Shown here piece after piece: positions 1 through 10,663 of a DNA stretch of 64,000 nt. Below the pieces are notes generated by a model. That model saw nothing but the letters and a program-made list of their open reading frames with translations. It was not told the DNA's origin and searched no databases. Every line of letters begins with the position of its first letter. The first letter of the stretch is position 1. The position numbers and the translations under genes are program-made. Source of the stretch: Symsagittifera roscoffensis. Taxonomy: Eukaryota; Xenacoelomorpha; Acoela; Convolutidae. The stretch is from assembly GCF_963678635.1 (NCBI RefSeq), contig NC_087070.1, positions 3,601,157 to 3,665,156 of the forward strand, in the 5' to 3' direction.

Positions 1-355
1 TTGTTAATTCAAAAGATGGATGGAGCATTTTTAAGATGATTCAGGTAGTTGGGACCCAAAATTCTGACTTGGGTCCCTAAATCAGAACACACACAGCCTC
101 AAGAATCAAATCGTCAAGGAAGTCAAAACAAGATAATGATTCATACAATTCAAACATTAAATCAGTTCAAAATTTTAGGTGAAAACCAAGCAAACAGCTT
201 GTAGTTATACCCAAAATCAGTTCAATATTTAAGCGATATAAATATCACATCAATTTGGAACAGCTCCATCATAACCCTTGAAATCAGTTTGGGAAAAGTT
301 CATTTTTGATTCAGCGCCATAGACACTGAACTTATTTTCAATAAATTCACTGGTT

Positions 356-1168
356 TCATTTTTTCGACCCCTTCTTCATCGGTGGAGATTTCTTCGGCGA
401 CGGCGACGCCTTTTTGGCAGTCGGTTTTCTCGGCGACTCATTCTGCGACTTCTTCGGGCGTCCTCGGCCCCTCGGTGTTTCCGACTCGTCGTGACTCTTC
501 GCTCCTCCGCTACCACCCGACTGCATTGCCGAAGTGACGAGGCGAAATCGACCACTTGCGCCTGTCGTTTTCTGGCCAACCGCGTGGGCAATTTCATCGT
601 TCTCTATCATAGACCGCAACGATCGATTCAAAGACCCGTTGGTTCTTGAGTTCTCCTCGATGCTCCAAGTTTCCTTGATATATTTCTAAAAAAAAAGAAA
701 AACTGAAAATTTAACACTAAGATTGAAAGATATGAACTAATTTCAATAGGTGCACACGGCCGAATTCAGACGGACAGCTAAATTTTTGTCGATGCAAATT
801 TTGCATTTCTTCGGCGACGGCGACGCCTTTTTGGCAGTCGGTTTTCTCGGCGACTCGTTCAAATCATATTTCACAACTTTTATAAGAAAATATTCGGCTT
901 GAAGTCGCTAATTTTACGATTCGGCTTAAAGTCCCGTCGGCTTGATGTCCGGCACCCGTTCAAATGATCGTGCCTTGACTTGTTTAATGTTTACATACTT
1001 GGATGGCCTTTTTGGAAGCCCCCTTGCGTTCTTTCAACTGAACAATTGCCTGTTTGATCATCTCTTTGTAAGTCGGGTGGGGTCTGCCTTGGCCTTCTGC
1101 TGCTTTTTGTCCTCGAGTGCCGCCGATGTCGCCCCTTTCTTATGACTCTTTTTAACTGCAGACGGCAT
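356..1168 (-). CDS. linker histone H1, two exons, one frameshift
   Basis: Exon 1 runs 1168 to 999 and exon 2 runs 685 to 356. The donor GTATGT follows the CAA codon at 999, and a T-rich tract ending in AG precedes exon 2; the intron is phase 0. Exon 1 gives a Lys/Ala-rich tail, then the first half of the H1 winged helix (HPTYKEMIKQAIVQLKER). Exon 2 completes it (KYIKETW, then GASGRFRL at about residues 99-106), followed by a basic tail with an AT-hook-like RGRGRPKK and SP-K repeats. The expected product is about 166 aa, short for H1. It would bind linker DNA and the nucleosome dyad. The ATG frame and the globular-domain frame differ by one base at the G run 1079-1082 (C run on the coding strand), so as written the gene is broken by a loss or a homopolymer sequencing error. 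Most metazoan H1 genes lack introns. Identity is from the globular domain; function of this copy is uncertain. Confidence 0.75.
388..856. repeat. 52-bp exact direct repeat: H1 tail copied into its intron
   Basis: Positions 388-439 (exon 2 of the H1 gene, coding for the basic tail) recur exactly at 805-856 inside the H1 intron, in the same orientation. The match continues imperfectly for about 4 bp. The intron copy is GC-rich in an AT-rich intron, which fits a recent segmental duplication. Confidence 0.85.
887..957 (+). repeat. inverted-repeat partner of 3042-3108
   Basis: This stretch in the H1 intron contains repeated CGGCTTGAAGTC-like blocks and matches the reverse complement of 3042-3108 with a few mismatches. 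The blocks look like the short subterminal repeats of a small DNA transposon, but no full element or target duplication is visible. Confidence 0.6.
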
Positions 1169-1200
1169 TTTTAAGCGCGAAGGTTTTTTTCAGTTCACGA

Positions 1201-1559
1201 GGTGAATTCCAATAGGTTGCAATTTTCATAGGTTCCGAAATTTATCTTCTTGAATTCTGATTGGTTGAAATTTGAGCCAACGATTTTATAGTTTGATTGT
1301 TTACTGTTCAACCAGCATAAATTCAAGCTGCAGAATAGTGACCGCCGCAGCCGCGCCAACGTGTTGCGAGCTTGCCACCAAAGGGTAGGACTCTATACGA
1401 AGGTTAGAGCCGGTTGTCGCCGCTAAGAGGCGACCTTAAACCGAGACTCGGCTAATTTAGTCTTTTGACCAATTGAAAAGATTTGGAACTTATGCGACTG
1501 CTTTTTTATTTTGGAACCTATGGGATTAATTTTTTTTTTGGAACCTATGAATTCGCACC
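1201..1559 (+). mobile_element. MITE family M1, copy A (8-bp TSD)
   Basis: The element is bounded by GTTCACGA at 1193-1200 and 1560-1567, an 8-bp target-site duplication. The ends are inverted repeats carrying CATAGGTTCC-like motifs several times at each terminus. The interior holds a GC-rich block (about 1340-1445) shared with copy B at 17512-17916 in opposite orientation. There is no coding capacity. It sits 33 bp upstream of the histone H1 start codon, so it must lie in or replace that gene's proximal promoter. Confidence 0.8.
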
Positions 1560-2284
1560 GTTCACGATATTTCAACAGCAAACAGTTATCTTTCAATATC
1601 GTATGAATTCGAAATTGAGACTTCGAAAAATTGGTCAAGTATTTATACAGCGAAGCTCAACCGGAACGAAAACTCAAAAGTTTGCCGACTTTAAAGGATT
1701 ATTTGGCCCAAGTTATGCGGAGAAACCTGCTTTAAATACGAATTAAACCCCAATATTGAAATCAATCAAAAAATATTTTTTAGTTTTGGCATACCTGGTG
1801 AGCGTATAACTCGACTGAAAGAAAAAAAAATGCCCGAAAGCTAAGAAACTTTGAAAATTTTTGCTTTAAATATAAGAATGTTCCGTTAATTTGTGGATAA
1901 GGGTTGTTCTTTTGGCCTCGAACTTTAACTTCTGGATTTTATCTTAAAAAAATTGCTGATAAGCTTAAGCGTTAACATTATGTACTATAGAAATGAATGA
2001 AACTAATGACAATTTTCATTGCAACAAACGACTAAATCAATGAAGTATGAATCGTACGAGAGTGTTCTCCGAAAAATCTATTTTCTAAATACAAAATTGG
2101 AGAGGGGGGTGGGGGGCTTACACTGCAGAGAGCGGAATGGCCAAGGAGAGTAGCGCGGGTCAAAGAACAGAACGGACTATTTAACCAATTCTCAATTTGG
2201 ATATTTTGGATCTACTATCTACTTAACGAATATATCCCTCATGACCGCCAAATAAGACGGCGCAGCTGTTAATACGACAACCTA
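1560..2284. other. non-coding, no recognised feature
   Basis: AT-rich sequence following MITE copy A. A short G-rich tract is present near 2100-2120. I see no splice-bounded exon or repeat boundary. Confidence 0.4.
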
Positions 2285-2970
2285 AATAAACTGCACGTAT
2301 CAGGGCGAAGCCCTGAGTTTCTCGACTGCCTTATAAGTTCTATGAGGTAGTGTTTGCTTTATAACAATTGATGAAATTTTCGAGAAAAAAAAATGAAAAA
2401 AAAAACTTTTAAAAAAATTTAGATTTTTTAAAAATCAAACCATATAAAGGACAAAGTGATAAATTTCGCTCCTAGTAACAAACAAGACTGCTCGTATATC
2501 AGGGCAAAGCCCTGAATGTTCCGACTGTCCCTTAATTCATATCGAATAGCTTTTGGGAAAAAAATATTGAAAGTCCCTACACTTTGGACAATATCAAAGT
2601 GTAAAATTTTGGGTCGTACGAAATTAATACGACCAATTGGCTCAATTCAATTTGGAGTGATTTTGTTCTGCAGGTTAATTCGCCGCAACGCTATAATAAT
2701 TCGCGTTACGCTCTCAGCATATTGAATAAACTGTTCAAAGCGCGCATAACTTAGTCCAGAACATGGCCAGTTTGGCAACTTTCAAACCCACAGAACTTTA
2801 CAAAAATTAATCGGAGGTAAAATAACTTTTTAGATTTGAACTCAAGAATTCTATATCTTCAATGGAGTATAGAAAATTTTGGTCGAAAGCAATTTTTTCG
2901 TTGGCGAAATCTGCGAAAATAAAAAAATTACACCGGGCATAAATATTCTGTTTTCTTCGTATGTCGGAAC
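2285..2970 (+). repeat. interspersed repeat R1, partial copy plus longer copy
   Basis: A short copy starts near 2285 and a longer one runs about 2480-2970. Each begins with a block like CTGC..GTATCAGGGC.AAGCCCTGA followed by a CCGACTGCC-type motif. The longer copy contains a TTAATTCGCC..CG..CGCGTTAC block and ends with CACCGGGCATAAATATTCTG and GTCGGAAC. The same order of blocks occurs at 4400-4835, 30745-31345 and about 57500-57895, all on the plus strand. No open reading frame or RNA promoter boxes are evident, so the class is unknown. Confidence 0.6.
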
Positions 2971-3041
2971 AAAAACACAAATAGAAAATAGACGTACGTA
3001 GAAATTCTAAGCCGTACAAAATTAAAAGGACATATTAGCTG

Positions 3042-3108
3042 CGTGCCGGAAATCAAGCCGACGGGACTTCAAATCCCATCGTAAAACTAGGGACTTCAAG
3101 CCGAACAT
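3042..3108 (-). repeat. inverted-repeat partner of 887-957
   Basis: The reverse complement matches 887-957, including the GAAGTCCCGTCGGCTTGAT core. The pair lies 2.1 kb apart with MITE copy A and R1 between them. Confidence 0.6.
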
Positions 3109-4399
3109 TTTGTCAAAAAGTCATAAAATGAGATTAATTTGAAACCTATTTCGAAGAATTTCTCAATTTCATGAGCTTCTTTAGAAGTTATTGGGTTTTT
3201 CATAAACTTTGAACCTCTAATTGATGTTTAGGAGTTTTGAAAAACAAAATATGTTGAAGGGGTTTTTCATGTGTGTAATTTATGCATTTCAAAATCCGAC
3301 CGATCTAACTATCTGATATGATTCTTAAGTGGTGCATTGTTATGAAGAATGCTTATTCTGAACAAAACTTGGCTAAGATTTTGAAAATCTAGAAGCTGAG
3401 CCGATTCTAGAATCTAGCGGATTCAAATCTAGAAGCTGAGCCGTCTCAGACGTAACCGTTCCCTCCCTGCCAAGTGAACCGAAGATTCTAACAAAATAAA
3501 CTATTACCAATCAAGCTATCAGGTGTTTAAAGTGATTTTGTTACACAAGACGTTAATTCGAAAAAAGTCTTTAATCGGATTTCGCATGAATTATAATTAA
3601 TCAGAACCGAGACCAGAAACAATCGAGACCAAAAATTTTTTGATAAATCTTAGAACATAAAATTAAGCAGACTTTTTAAGTAGATAGAAAATTCCATTTT
3701 CACTATCCCGCTGTCAGCATAGGGGCGCGTGGGTCCGGTCCATTCTTTCGCAGCAATCAAGGTTTGGTTTCAGCCACTGTGAAGCCGGATATGTGTATTG
3801 ATTGATTTTAGATTATAGTTGGGAATGAGTTTCGTACTAAATAATCAAAATTGGGGGTCTTATGCCCAAAACGGTTCAAAATTATTATATCTATATCTTG
3901 AACTCAAACTAATATGGTTGTTTATGATTGGCTGATTAGCCAATTAAATTTAATCAACACGGCCCAATACTTCAAAATTAATTCCAGACTAAATAAGATT
4001 GTTAGCGGAAATGACCAAAAAAGTAGAATTGTCCTGTTGAAATTTTTTATTGAAATTTTATTTTGGCAAAAACTGACAGGTGGCTTCAAATTAAATTGCT
4101 TTTTTTTGACAACGTTCCACTCGGTGATTTTGGCTATTATTTTTATCTGCAGAAAATATTTATTGGCTCAGTCAGAGATACAGCTTAAGACTCAGAAATA
4201 TTTTTTTCTGGCCGTTTAGTGTCTAAAACTCAAATAAAATCTTACTGTTGGCTTGGTTTTCCCAAGGACCATCGTTTTGCTAGAGCTGCTTTTTTCATAG
4301 ACAGCTTACCATACACTTGGAGCTCTGTAAAGTTTACTAGACAATGTGGATATTCTTCTCCCCTGCCTAGTAAAAATTTAAAACCTATCCCTATATAAA
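3109..4399. other. non-coding AT-rich stretch
   Basis: Contains a short tandem of ATCTAGAAGCTGAGCCG near 3387-3443 (two imperfect units). A reading frame at 3914-4219 lacks splice signals and has a biased hydrophobic composition typical of AT-rich noise. Confidence 0.4.
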
Positions 4400-4835
4400 A
4401 ATGAGACTGCTGTATCATGGCAAAACCCTGAATAATTCAAGTGCCCTTGAACTGGTTTCGTCAAATTTGAGTCGCGCATGGAATTAATGAGACCAGTTAG
4501 CCTTAAGGTGTTAAGGTTTGAGTCCTATATAAAAACAAGTAAGACCAGTTAGCTTGCCTTAACTCAACTTGGAACAATTTTGAGTGCGGGATAATTTGCC
4601 ACGCGTAAATAGCGCGCGTTACACTTCCAGCATTAAAATATAAAACGAGCAGTTTAGCTAGACTCATGATAGGAATAAAATAAGAGTGTGTGCAAACTCA
4701 TCTGAGCCAACCAAAATCCAGAGATCAACCCAACGAGTGAAAGAATTGATTTGAAAAATGGCCTGAATTAAAAAAAAACACCCGGAGCATATATTATATC
4801 TTTCTCAATTTCTGTGCAGGTTGGAACCCAAACGA
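4400..4835 (+). repeat. interspersed repeat R1, copy
   Basis: Same block order as 2480-2970: a GACTGCTGTATCATGGCAAA start, the GCCACGCGTAAATA..GCGCGTTAC block, a TCATGATAGG block, and the CACCCGGAGCATATATTAT end. The last block is intact here, while in the copy at 30745-31345 it is split by a hAT-type MITE. Confidence 0.6.
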
Positions 4836-7676
4836 CCCCAAGCAAATGTATTCCTGACTTTTTTCAGAAGTCGGAATAATAATTTACTAAAAGGATTTTG
4901 TACCTTGTTACAAATTATTGAATTTGCAATAGTAATTTGCAAAGAGTGTTGTTAGATAAAAAACAACTATAAAAAATCTCAAGAATTATCAAGCAATATT
5001 GTTTTTGATAAAATTGTTTCAGAGTCAATTTTATTTAAATATTTTTTAATTTAAAAAATTAGTTTTAAACAAAGCTTGATTGAATATTTCAAAACTACGC
5101 TGCCTGTCATTTCTCAGCCAAACATAATTGAGTATTAGAAAATTTGACTGCTTACTGACAAGTTTGAAATGGAGGTTTTTGGCTCGCTTTTGGATTCAGA
5201 CCAATGAGTTTCGAAAAAAAATCAAAACACTGAGAAGCTTAAGAAAAGATTTTTTCCCGAAATGCAACAAAACTTGGTTCATTTCGGTTTTACCCTGAAA
5301 CATAAAAAAGGAAGAGGAAAAATTTTCAATGCAAAATTGGATAAAAAAAACACAGCGTAGAAAAGGCTTTATGAGGCAGGCCAAAATTAAACAATTCAAT
5401 GCGCAGTAGTTTCAAACAGACTTTTTAAACTATTTTTGCAGCTCGTTTTACAAATAGTTTAGAACCATGAGTCATAATTGCGATTCACTTTTTCGCTTTG
5501 AGCTTTTCGCGGTTTTAGTTTTTTTAGTTGTTTCAAGGCTCTGTAAGTAAACTGCTAGAACAAGCCAAATTATATGAAAAAAAAAACAATATTCCGGGTT
5601 GACCCCCTAGACCAAAAATGCTAGTGATACGATTCCATAAGTATCTGAAAAAATGCTGGGCACATAAAGTTCATACTTGTTTGCTAAAATAATGCCATCA
5701 ACAATTAAAGATTTTTTTTCTTGTTTTGCCATAGTCTCATCATCGGTGTATCATTAGAAACAACAAAAATAATTTAAAATTGCAAAAAAAAATTTGCTTT
5801 TTTCATGCGTGAAACTAATTTTTCCCATAAAAAAGTTTTTTTTTTCTGCATGGAAAGTTTAATTTTTTGTGTGCATCACGTAGTTTTTTTATTGTTTTCT
5901 ATAAATTTTTTTAAAAACGCTGAAAAAACTTTCCTTGTGTATTGCATATTTCTGCGAGCCTTGGACAATGCACCATTAATTAAAATTTCAAAATCAAAAA
6001 TTTAGCCGCTTGGAAAATGAAAGAAAATTTTAAATTTCAAAATTGATCTTTTATTAAATTTTCAAATTCAAAAAGTTGGCGTCTTTGGAGTATGGAAAAG
6101 TACATTTATGAAAAATCACTAATCATAGACCTTTCATGAAACTAATTGTAGACGTAGAATTGCATGAAAACTAGATTATTAGCACTTTCCCATTTTTCCC
6201 CCCCAAAAAAAAAACATTTTGTTTGCATTTCAGCTCTTGCCGCAATCTTCCGACACATTTTTCTGAAAACTTCAGGACACTTAGTTTTTGTTAAAAATTG
6301 TTTCCCCCCGAAAAATTGCTAATAGGATTCAGCCCTTCCTCTTCTCCTTTTCTTGTGCCATCTTATAAGTTTTGTTCCACTGGAATTGCTGCTGTTTAGA
6401 TTTGCTGCTGTACATAAAGCTCAAAAAGCAAAAAAGTTTGATAACATGCAAATATATCGACTAGCATAATTTTGATAACTTTATTTTTCAGAAAAACTAA
6501 ACAAAATAATCCCTTTAATGTAAAATCTATTAAAACTTGCATTTCTGAGAAATGAAAAACTTCGTGTTTTGATTTCTATGCTAACCGATACGAATTTCTT
6601 TTTTATATCATTTAGGCTAGTCGATACACGGCCGTCACTCTGTAAAATTTTTAATGATTACAATTAAATCAATTGTATATACAAATACCTAAAAAAACAG
6701 ATAAAAGTTATTTCACTAGCAATAACCTTTCCTCATGGTTACGTAGCAAAAAATCATTAACTAGACACGACAAAAAAAAAGAAAACTACAATATTAACCA
6801 ATCAGAATCGAAAACTGGAAGCAAACTTAGGAAATAAACCTTTAGTACCTATTTATTTCTTTAAATTGCTTTTTTTGACCGGTATAAAATGACGGTTGTC
6901 TACTTATTGACCGCACTCCTTTCCTCACAGACAATAGCAAGTAGTAACGCTTGCTCCGCTTCGCCTCTGCGCATAAATTTGGAAAGAATATTAGTGTATT
7001 TGAGTCAGTATTTTTTTTTGCTTATCAGTTTATTTTTTTTGCTGGTATTCTAGAATGGTTGTTCCATTGATTTTTCATTTTTCTACAATATTTCTGCGCC
7101 TTGATTTTCAACAAAAAAAACGAAATGCTAAAATTTCCTAAAAATACGCAAATTTTCAATTTTTTTGAAATCAGTAATTATCTTTTCGTTTAAAACTGTT
7201 TTCGTCTAATATAGCGGCCACTAAGCAATAGAAAATGATTTTGCGCAGAAAAAATCTCATTTTTGCAAAATGCTTATCAATTCTCATAAATTTTGAACAG
7301 TTGCATGCAAGTCAAATTTGGGGTCTTTTGGGTTACATCCCCTCATTAATTTAAAATTAAAAGTTCGAACAAAAGTGTTTTTTTTTCTGTTATACGGCCC
7401 AAAAAGTATTCTTTTTGACATCCTGAAAGTGTCCTACATTATGATCAAAAGATTACTTCTCAGCTTTTCAATGAAAACAGAAGCTCAATTAACAATTTGA
7501 TAATTTGGGCGGTATAAGAAAAAAAAGCCCCGAAAATTGGATCGCTGTTACTAAGAAAGTCAAGATAGTAACGACTAGCAAAAACCAAGCAGTTCACTTA
7601 ATGAAGCTTCAAACTAGCTTTTTTCATAATTTTGTCGCCTTTTCCTACGCAAAGTTTCATAAATATGAACCCAATG
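4836..7676. other. long non-coding stretch, nothing recognised
   Basis: About 2.8 kb of AT-rich DNA with many homopolymers. The short frames present are low-complexity and not flanked by convincing splice sites. Confidence 0.4.
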
Positions 7677-8101
7677 CAGGGGCGGATTTAATGGGGGGGG
7701 GGGGGGGCGGACGCCCCTCCCCCTCAGGGATTCGACCCCCTGCTGACCCAAAGGGTCCCCCCTTTGATACTTTTTCAGAAATCCATTTTTGGCCGACCGA
7801 CCTTAAAACTTTTGTAAAGGCGCCTTCGGCGCCAATATATACTAACTTTGAGGGGGAGCGCGCGCCAAAAAAGCGCGATTTTTTTTGTCAAAATTTTTCA
7901 AAAAGTGCCCAAAAACGGCTTTTTGGACTGTTTTTTCAAAAATTTTCCTGCGGCGCAGAAAATTTTGCCAAAAGAGGGGCAAAACAGTGCTTTGGGAGAG
8001 CTCGAAAAATCATTTTGGTCGACCTAAAAAAAAGTCAAAATTTTCGAATTTTTTTGAAAATCCGCCCCCCCCCCCTCGAGAAAATCCTAGATCCGCCCCT
8101 G
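7677..8101 (+). mobile_element. hAT-type MITE (8-bp TSD, CAGGGGCGGAT termini)
   Basis: The left end CAGGGGCGGATTTA and the right end TAGATCCGCCCCTG are inverted repeats of the kind seen in hAT elements. The element is flanked by the exact 8-bp duplication ACCCAATG (7669-7676 and 8102-8109). The 425-bp interior holds runs of 12 or more G or C just inside both termini and no transposase. A long open frame across it is fortuitous. The intact TSD suggests a fairly recent insertion. Confidence 0.88.
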
Positions 8102-8109
8102 ACCCAATG

Positions 8110-9639
8110 CGTTTCTATTGTCCTTTAATTCACATTTTGGGCATTTTTCTATGTTAAATCAACGCTTGGGTTTTCAGCTGAGATTTTATAAGTAAAACTG
8201 ATCCAGTTTTGTAACAAAAAATTTCATTTTGATTTTTTAGGTTTGTTCCAAGTATACCCGAGAAGAATTGTTTTTTGTTTTAGAGCATACGGCATCCATA
8301 TATAGCAGACAGTATAAAACTTTCCTAATCAATTTTGATAGATAAATAATAAAATCGCTTGGAGATCAAAATCCACACCAAACACTTCTAACCCGTTAAA
8401 TTCGAACCTTGGAACAAATTTCAAATATGTGCCACATCAATCCTTTTAAAATTGTTTACGAAACAGTGAATCGAATTGGCAGGAAAAAATAATCAGCTTT
8501 TTTTAGTCTTCTTGTGCAAAATTTTAGACAACCTCGCTTCACCCATGGATGAATTTTTAGACCACTTCACTTCACACAAGTTTTTTACATGATTACAATA
8601 GCCCAGATAAGAGTTTTCAAGATATGAATGGTTTTTTAAAATTATTCCAGATTATTGCTGCCGGTCGTCATAATCATACGTAGGATTGCAAAATCAGACT
8701 TAATCATGCCAGATTTTCAGATTTTGAGCCTGTTAGAAGTGGTTCGTTTAACAGTACCAAATACAACAGTGCCAAAACTGGAAATGTGTTCAACAGTTCC
8801 AGAAAATGATGATATTTGAAAAATTAAAGCACCATTTGCAAATTGTTGGTAAATTTGTGTTTTTGAGCAAAAACGAGAGGAAAATTTGAGAATTCAGTGA
8901 TTTAACAGTTTGTTTTGAAAAATATATAAGCCCGCACTTAGGGAAATTTTTTTTTAACAAGCGGCATCAACTAAAATGGCCATTTTTGTCTTTCGAATTT
9001 CCAACTATTTGATTATAATTAAATGTCAATTATTTGGGATGAGTAAAAACAGGGACCGACTTTTTACGAGACCGACCTTTTACCAGAAAAGTTATAAAAT
9101 GACTTTTTTATTAGACTCGATAAACAATTTTGATTGACAGATGAAGTCTGGTTAAAGACAAGATTTCACGGTTTCTCAGCAAAATTTAGTTTGTTCTAAC
9201 CGCTCCTTTTTCGAATCTTCCACTAAATTTTCCACTTTAGAGCAGTTTTTTCTGCGTGGTGTGATAAAAAGATCTAACATAAAAATAAAATCTAGGAAAA
9301 TTTGACAGTCATATTAATATAGGCAAATTCTAAAAAAAAAAGTTCGCTGAAAGACCAAAAAAAAACTAAATTTCGAAACTTCTGTCAAAAGTTTTTTTCC
9401 AGAAAACTTTTGATTTGTTTTGAATTTTTTAGTACCCAAAATGGAGCTAATAAAACTTCAAAAACTAATTTGACCTGATTAAGTTATGTTAGGCAAAATT
9501 AAGCAGTTGTAAGACTGCTCGCTCGCTTTATTCGCTCAAAATTGAAAAACAAAAACTTTAAGCCAGTTTTTCTCGATACTGACAAAACTTTTTTAAAGTT
9601 TTAAAATGTGGTTCAAATTAAAACTGACAGGGCTTCAAT
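8110..9639. other. non-coding stretch, nothing recognised
   Basis: AT-rich DNA with no exon-like segment or element boundary that I can support. Confidence 0.4.
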
Positions 9640-9690
9640 TTCGTATATCACTCAATTCATTCCGATGATTATTTGTGGTACCTGATTTAG
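9640..9690 (-). repeat. fragment related to the LTR-like units at 37.5 kb
   Basis: The reverse complement of about 9643-9684 matches 37499-37540 closely (block GGAATGAATTGAGTGATAT preceded by a GTACCACAAAT block). It is an isolated piece of the tandem LTR-like units found 28 kb away. Confidence 0.55.
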
Positions 9691-9790
9691 CGTGGACAAC
9701 AAAAACAAAGAAAAAACTAAACCACACCTGAATACAAAACTTCCTCCTTATTTTTCAGATGGGCGGAACAAAAAATGTTAACTAAAAACG

Positions 9791-9909
9791 CAGGCGCGAA
9801 TCTAGGATATTCTTGGGGAAAGAGAACGGATTTTTAAAAAAAAATAGTGAAAATTTTGATGACCTTATTTTTAGGTCGCCAAATTTGATTTTCCTAGCTC
9901 TCAAAGCAC
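9791..9909 (-). mobile_element. relic of the hAT-type MITE, one end only
   Basis: Starts CAGGCGCGAATCTAGGATATT and matches the reverse complement of the right third of the 7677-8101 element, through a GGTCG..CAAA..TGATTTT..AGCTCTC block. The homopolymer runs are eroded and no second terminus or TSD is visible, so this is an older truncated copy. Confidence 0.65.
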
Positions 9910-10663
9910 GATAAAATACACAAGTACTTAACATTCCCTTGTTGATTGAAACATACTGACCAGTAAAACATAGCCAACCGAGATTTGGAAAAGAGTCATG
10001 AACGCAAGGAAATAGAAAGAAAACTGATTTAATTTTAGAAAAATCTTCAATTTTCGAATCTCCAAGAAAAAACATATAGTCTTAAATGAAATTTAAGAAC
10101 AACTTCTGATTGACAATTTTTTGATAAAATTAACCCAGTTTGAGAAAACTGGCTCAAAAGGAAAATTTTTTTATTCCGTTGGGAAATCTGAACATTCATT
10201 TTCGAAACTAGAAGTCGATCACGTTTTTCGTGACCTTTACACTTTTGCTGTTCGATAGTGGAGTTTGCTTTCCTTTTAATAACGAAAATGAACTGAATTC
10301 AAAAGGAAATCAAAAGTCAAACTGGGAAAAACCAAATTTGAGCGTGAAAAAATTTTCATGAAAAAAACCTAACAAACCGAAAAGCCACAAGACCTATGTG
10401 AGAGTATTCACTACATTCATGAATGTTCAAAAGTAGAGAACTTTTAGAGCCCAATCAAGACCTGTCACTATAAAAGCGACCAGTTGGCAACCCTGAGAAC
10501 ATATATCGCTATAATAAGAAACGCTGTCCCCTAATACAAAAAAAAGATTGCATCAAACAAAATTTAATTTTTCAATTAGCATACAACGAGCAGAAGCAAT
10601 TATCTAGTAACCAGTTATTACTGCTAACTTTGACAGTTAATGCATACTTCTTCCCGCTTTATA
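9910..10663. other. non-coding, 3' flank of the TLC gene
   Basis: No coding exon seen. The segment downstream of the stop codon at 10664 must hold the 3' UTR of the minus-strand gene, but I find no clear AATAAA. Confidence 0.35.

Noticed and set aside
300-360. Histone 3' stem-loop downstream of the H1 stop
   Set aside because: No GGCTCTTTTCAGAGCC-like hairpin is present, so replication-dependent 3' processing is not supported.
6929-6985. GC-richer CGCTTGCTCCGCTTCGCCTCTGCG, possible tRNA or regulatory site
   Set aside because: No cloverleaf pairing; similar short words occur elsewhere without structure.
7505-8128. Long 207-codon plus-strand frame
   Set aside because: It is the hAT-type MITE with its G runs read through by chance; the boundaries are transposon termini and a TSD, not a gene.
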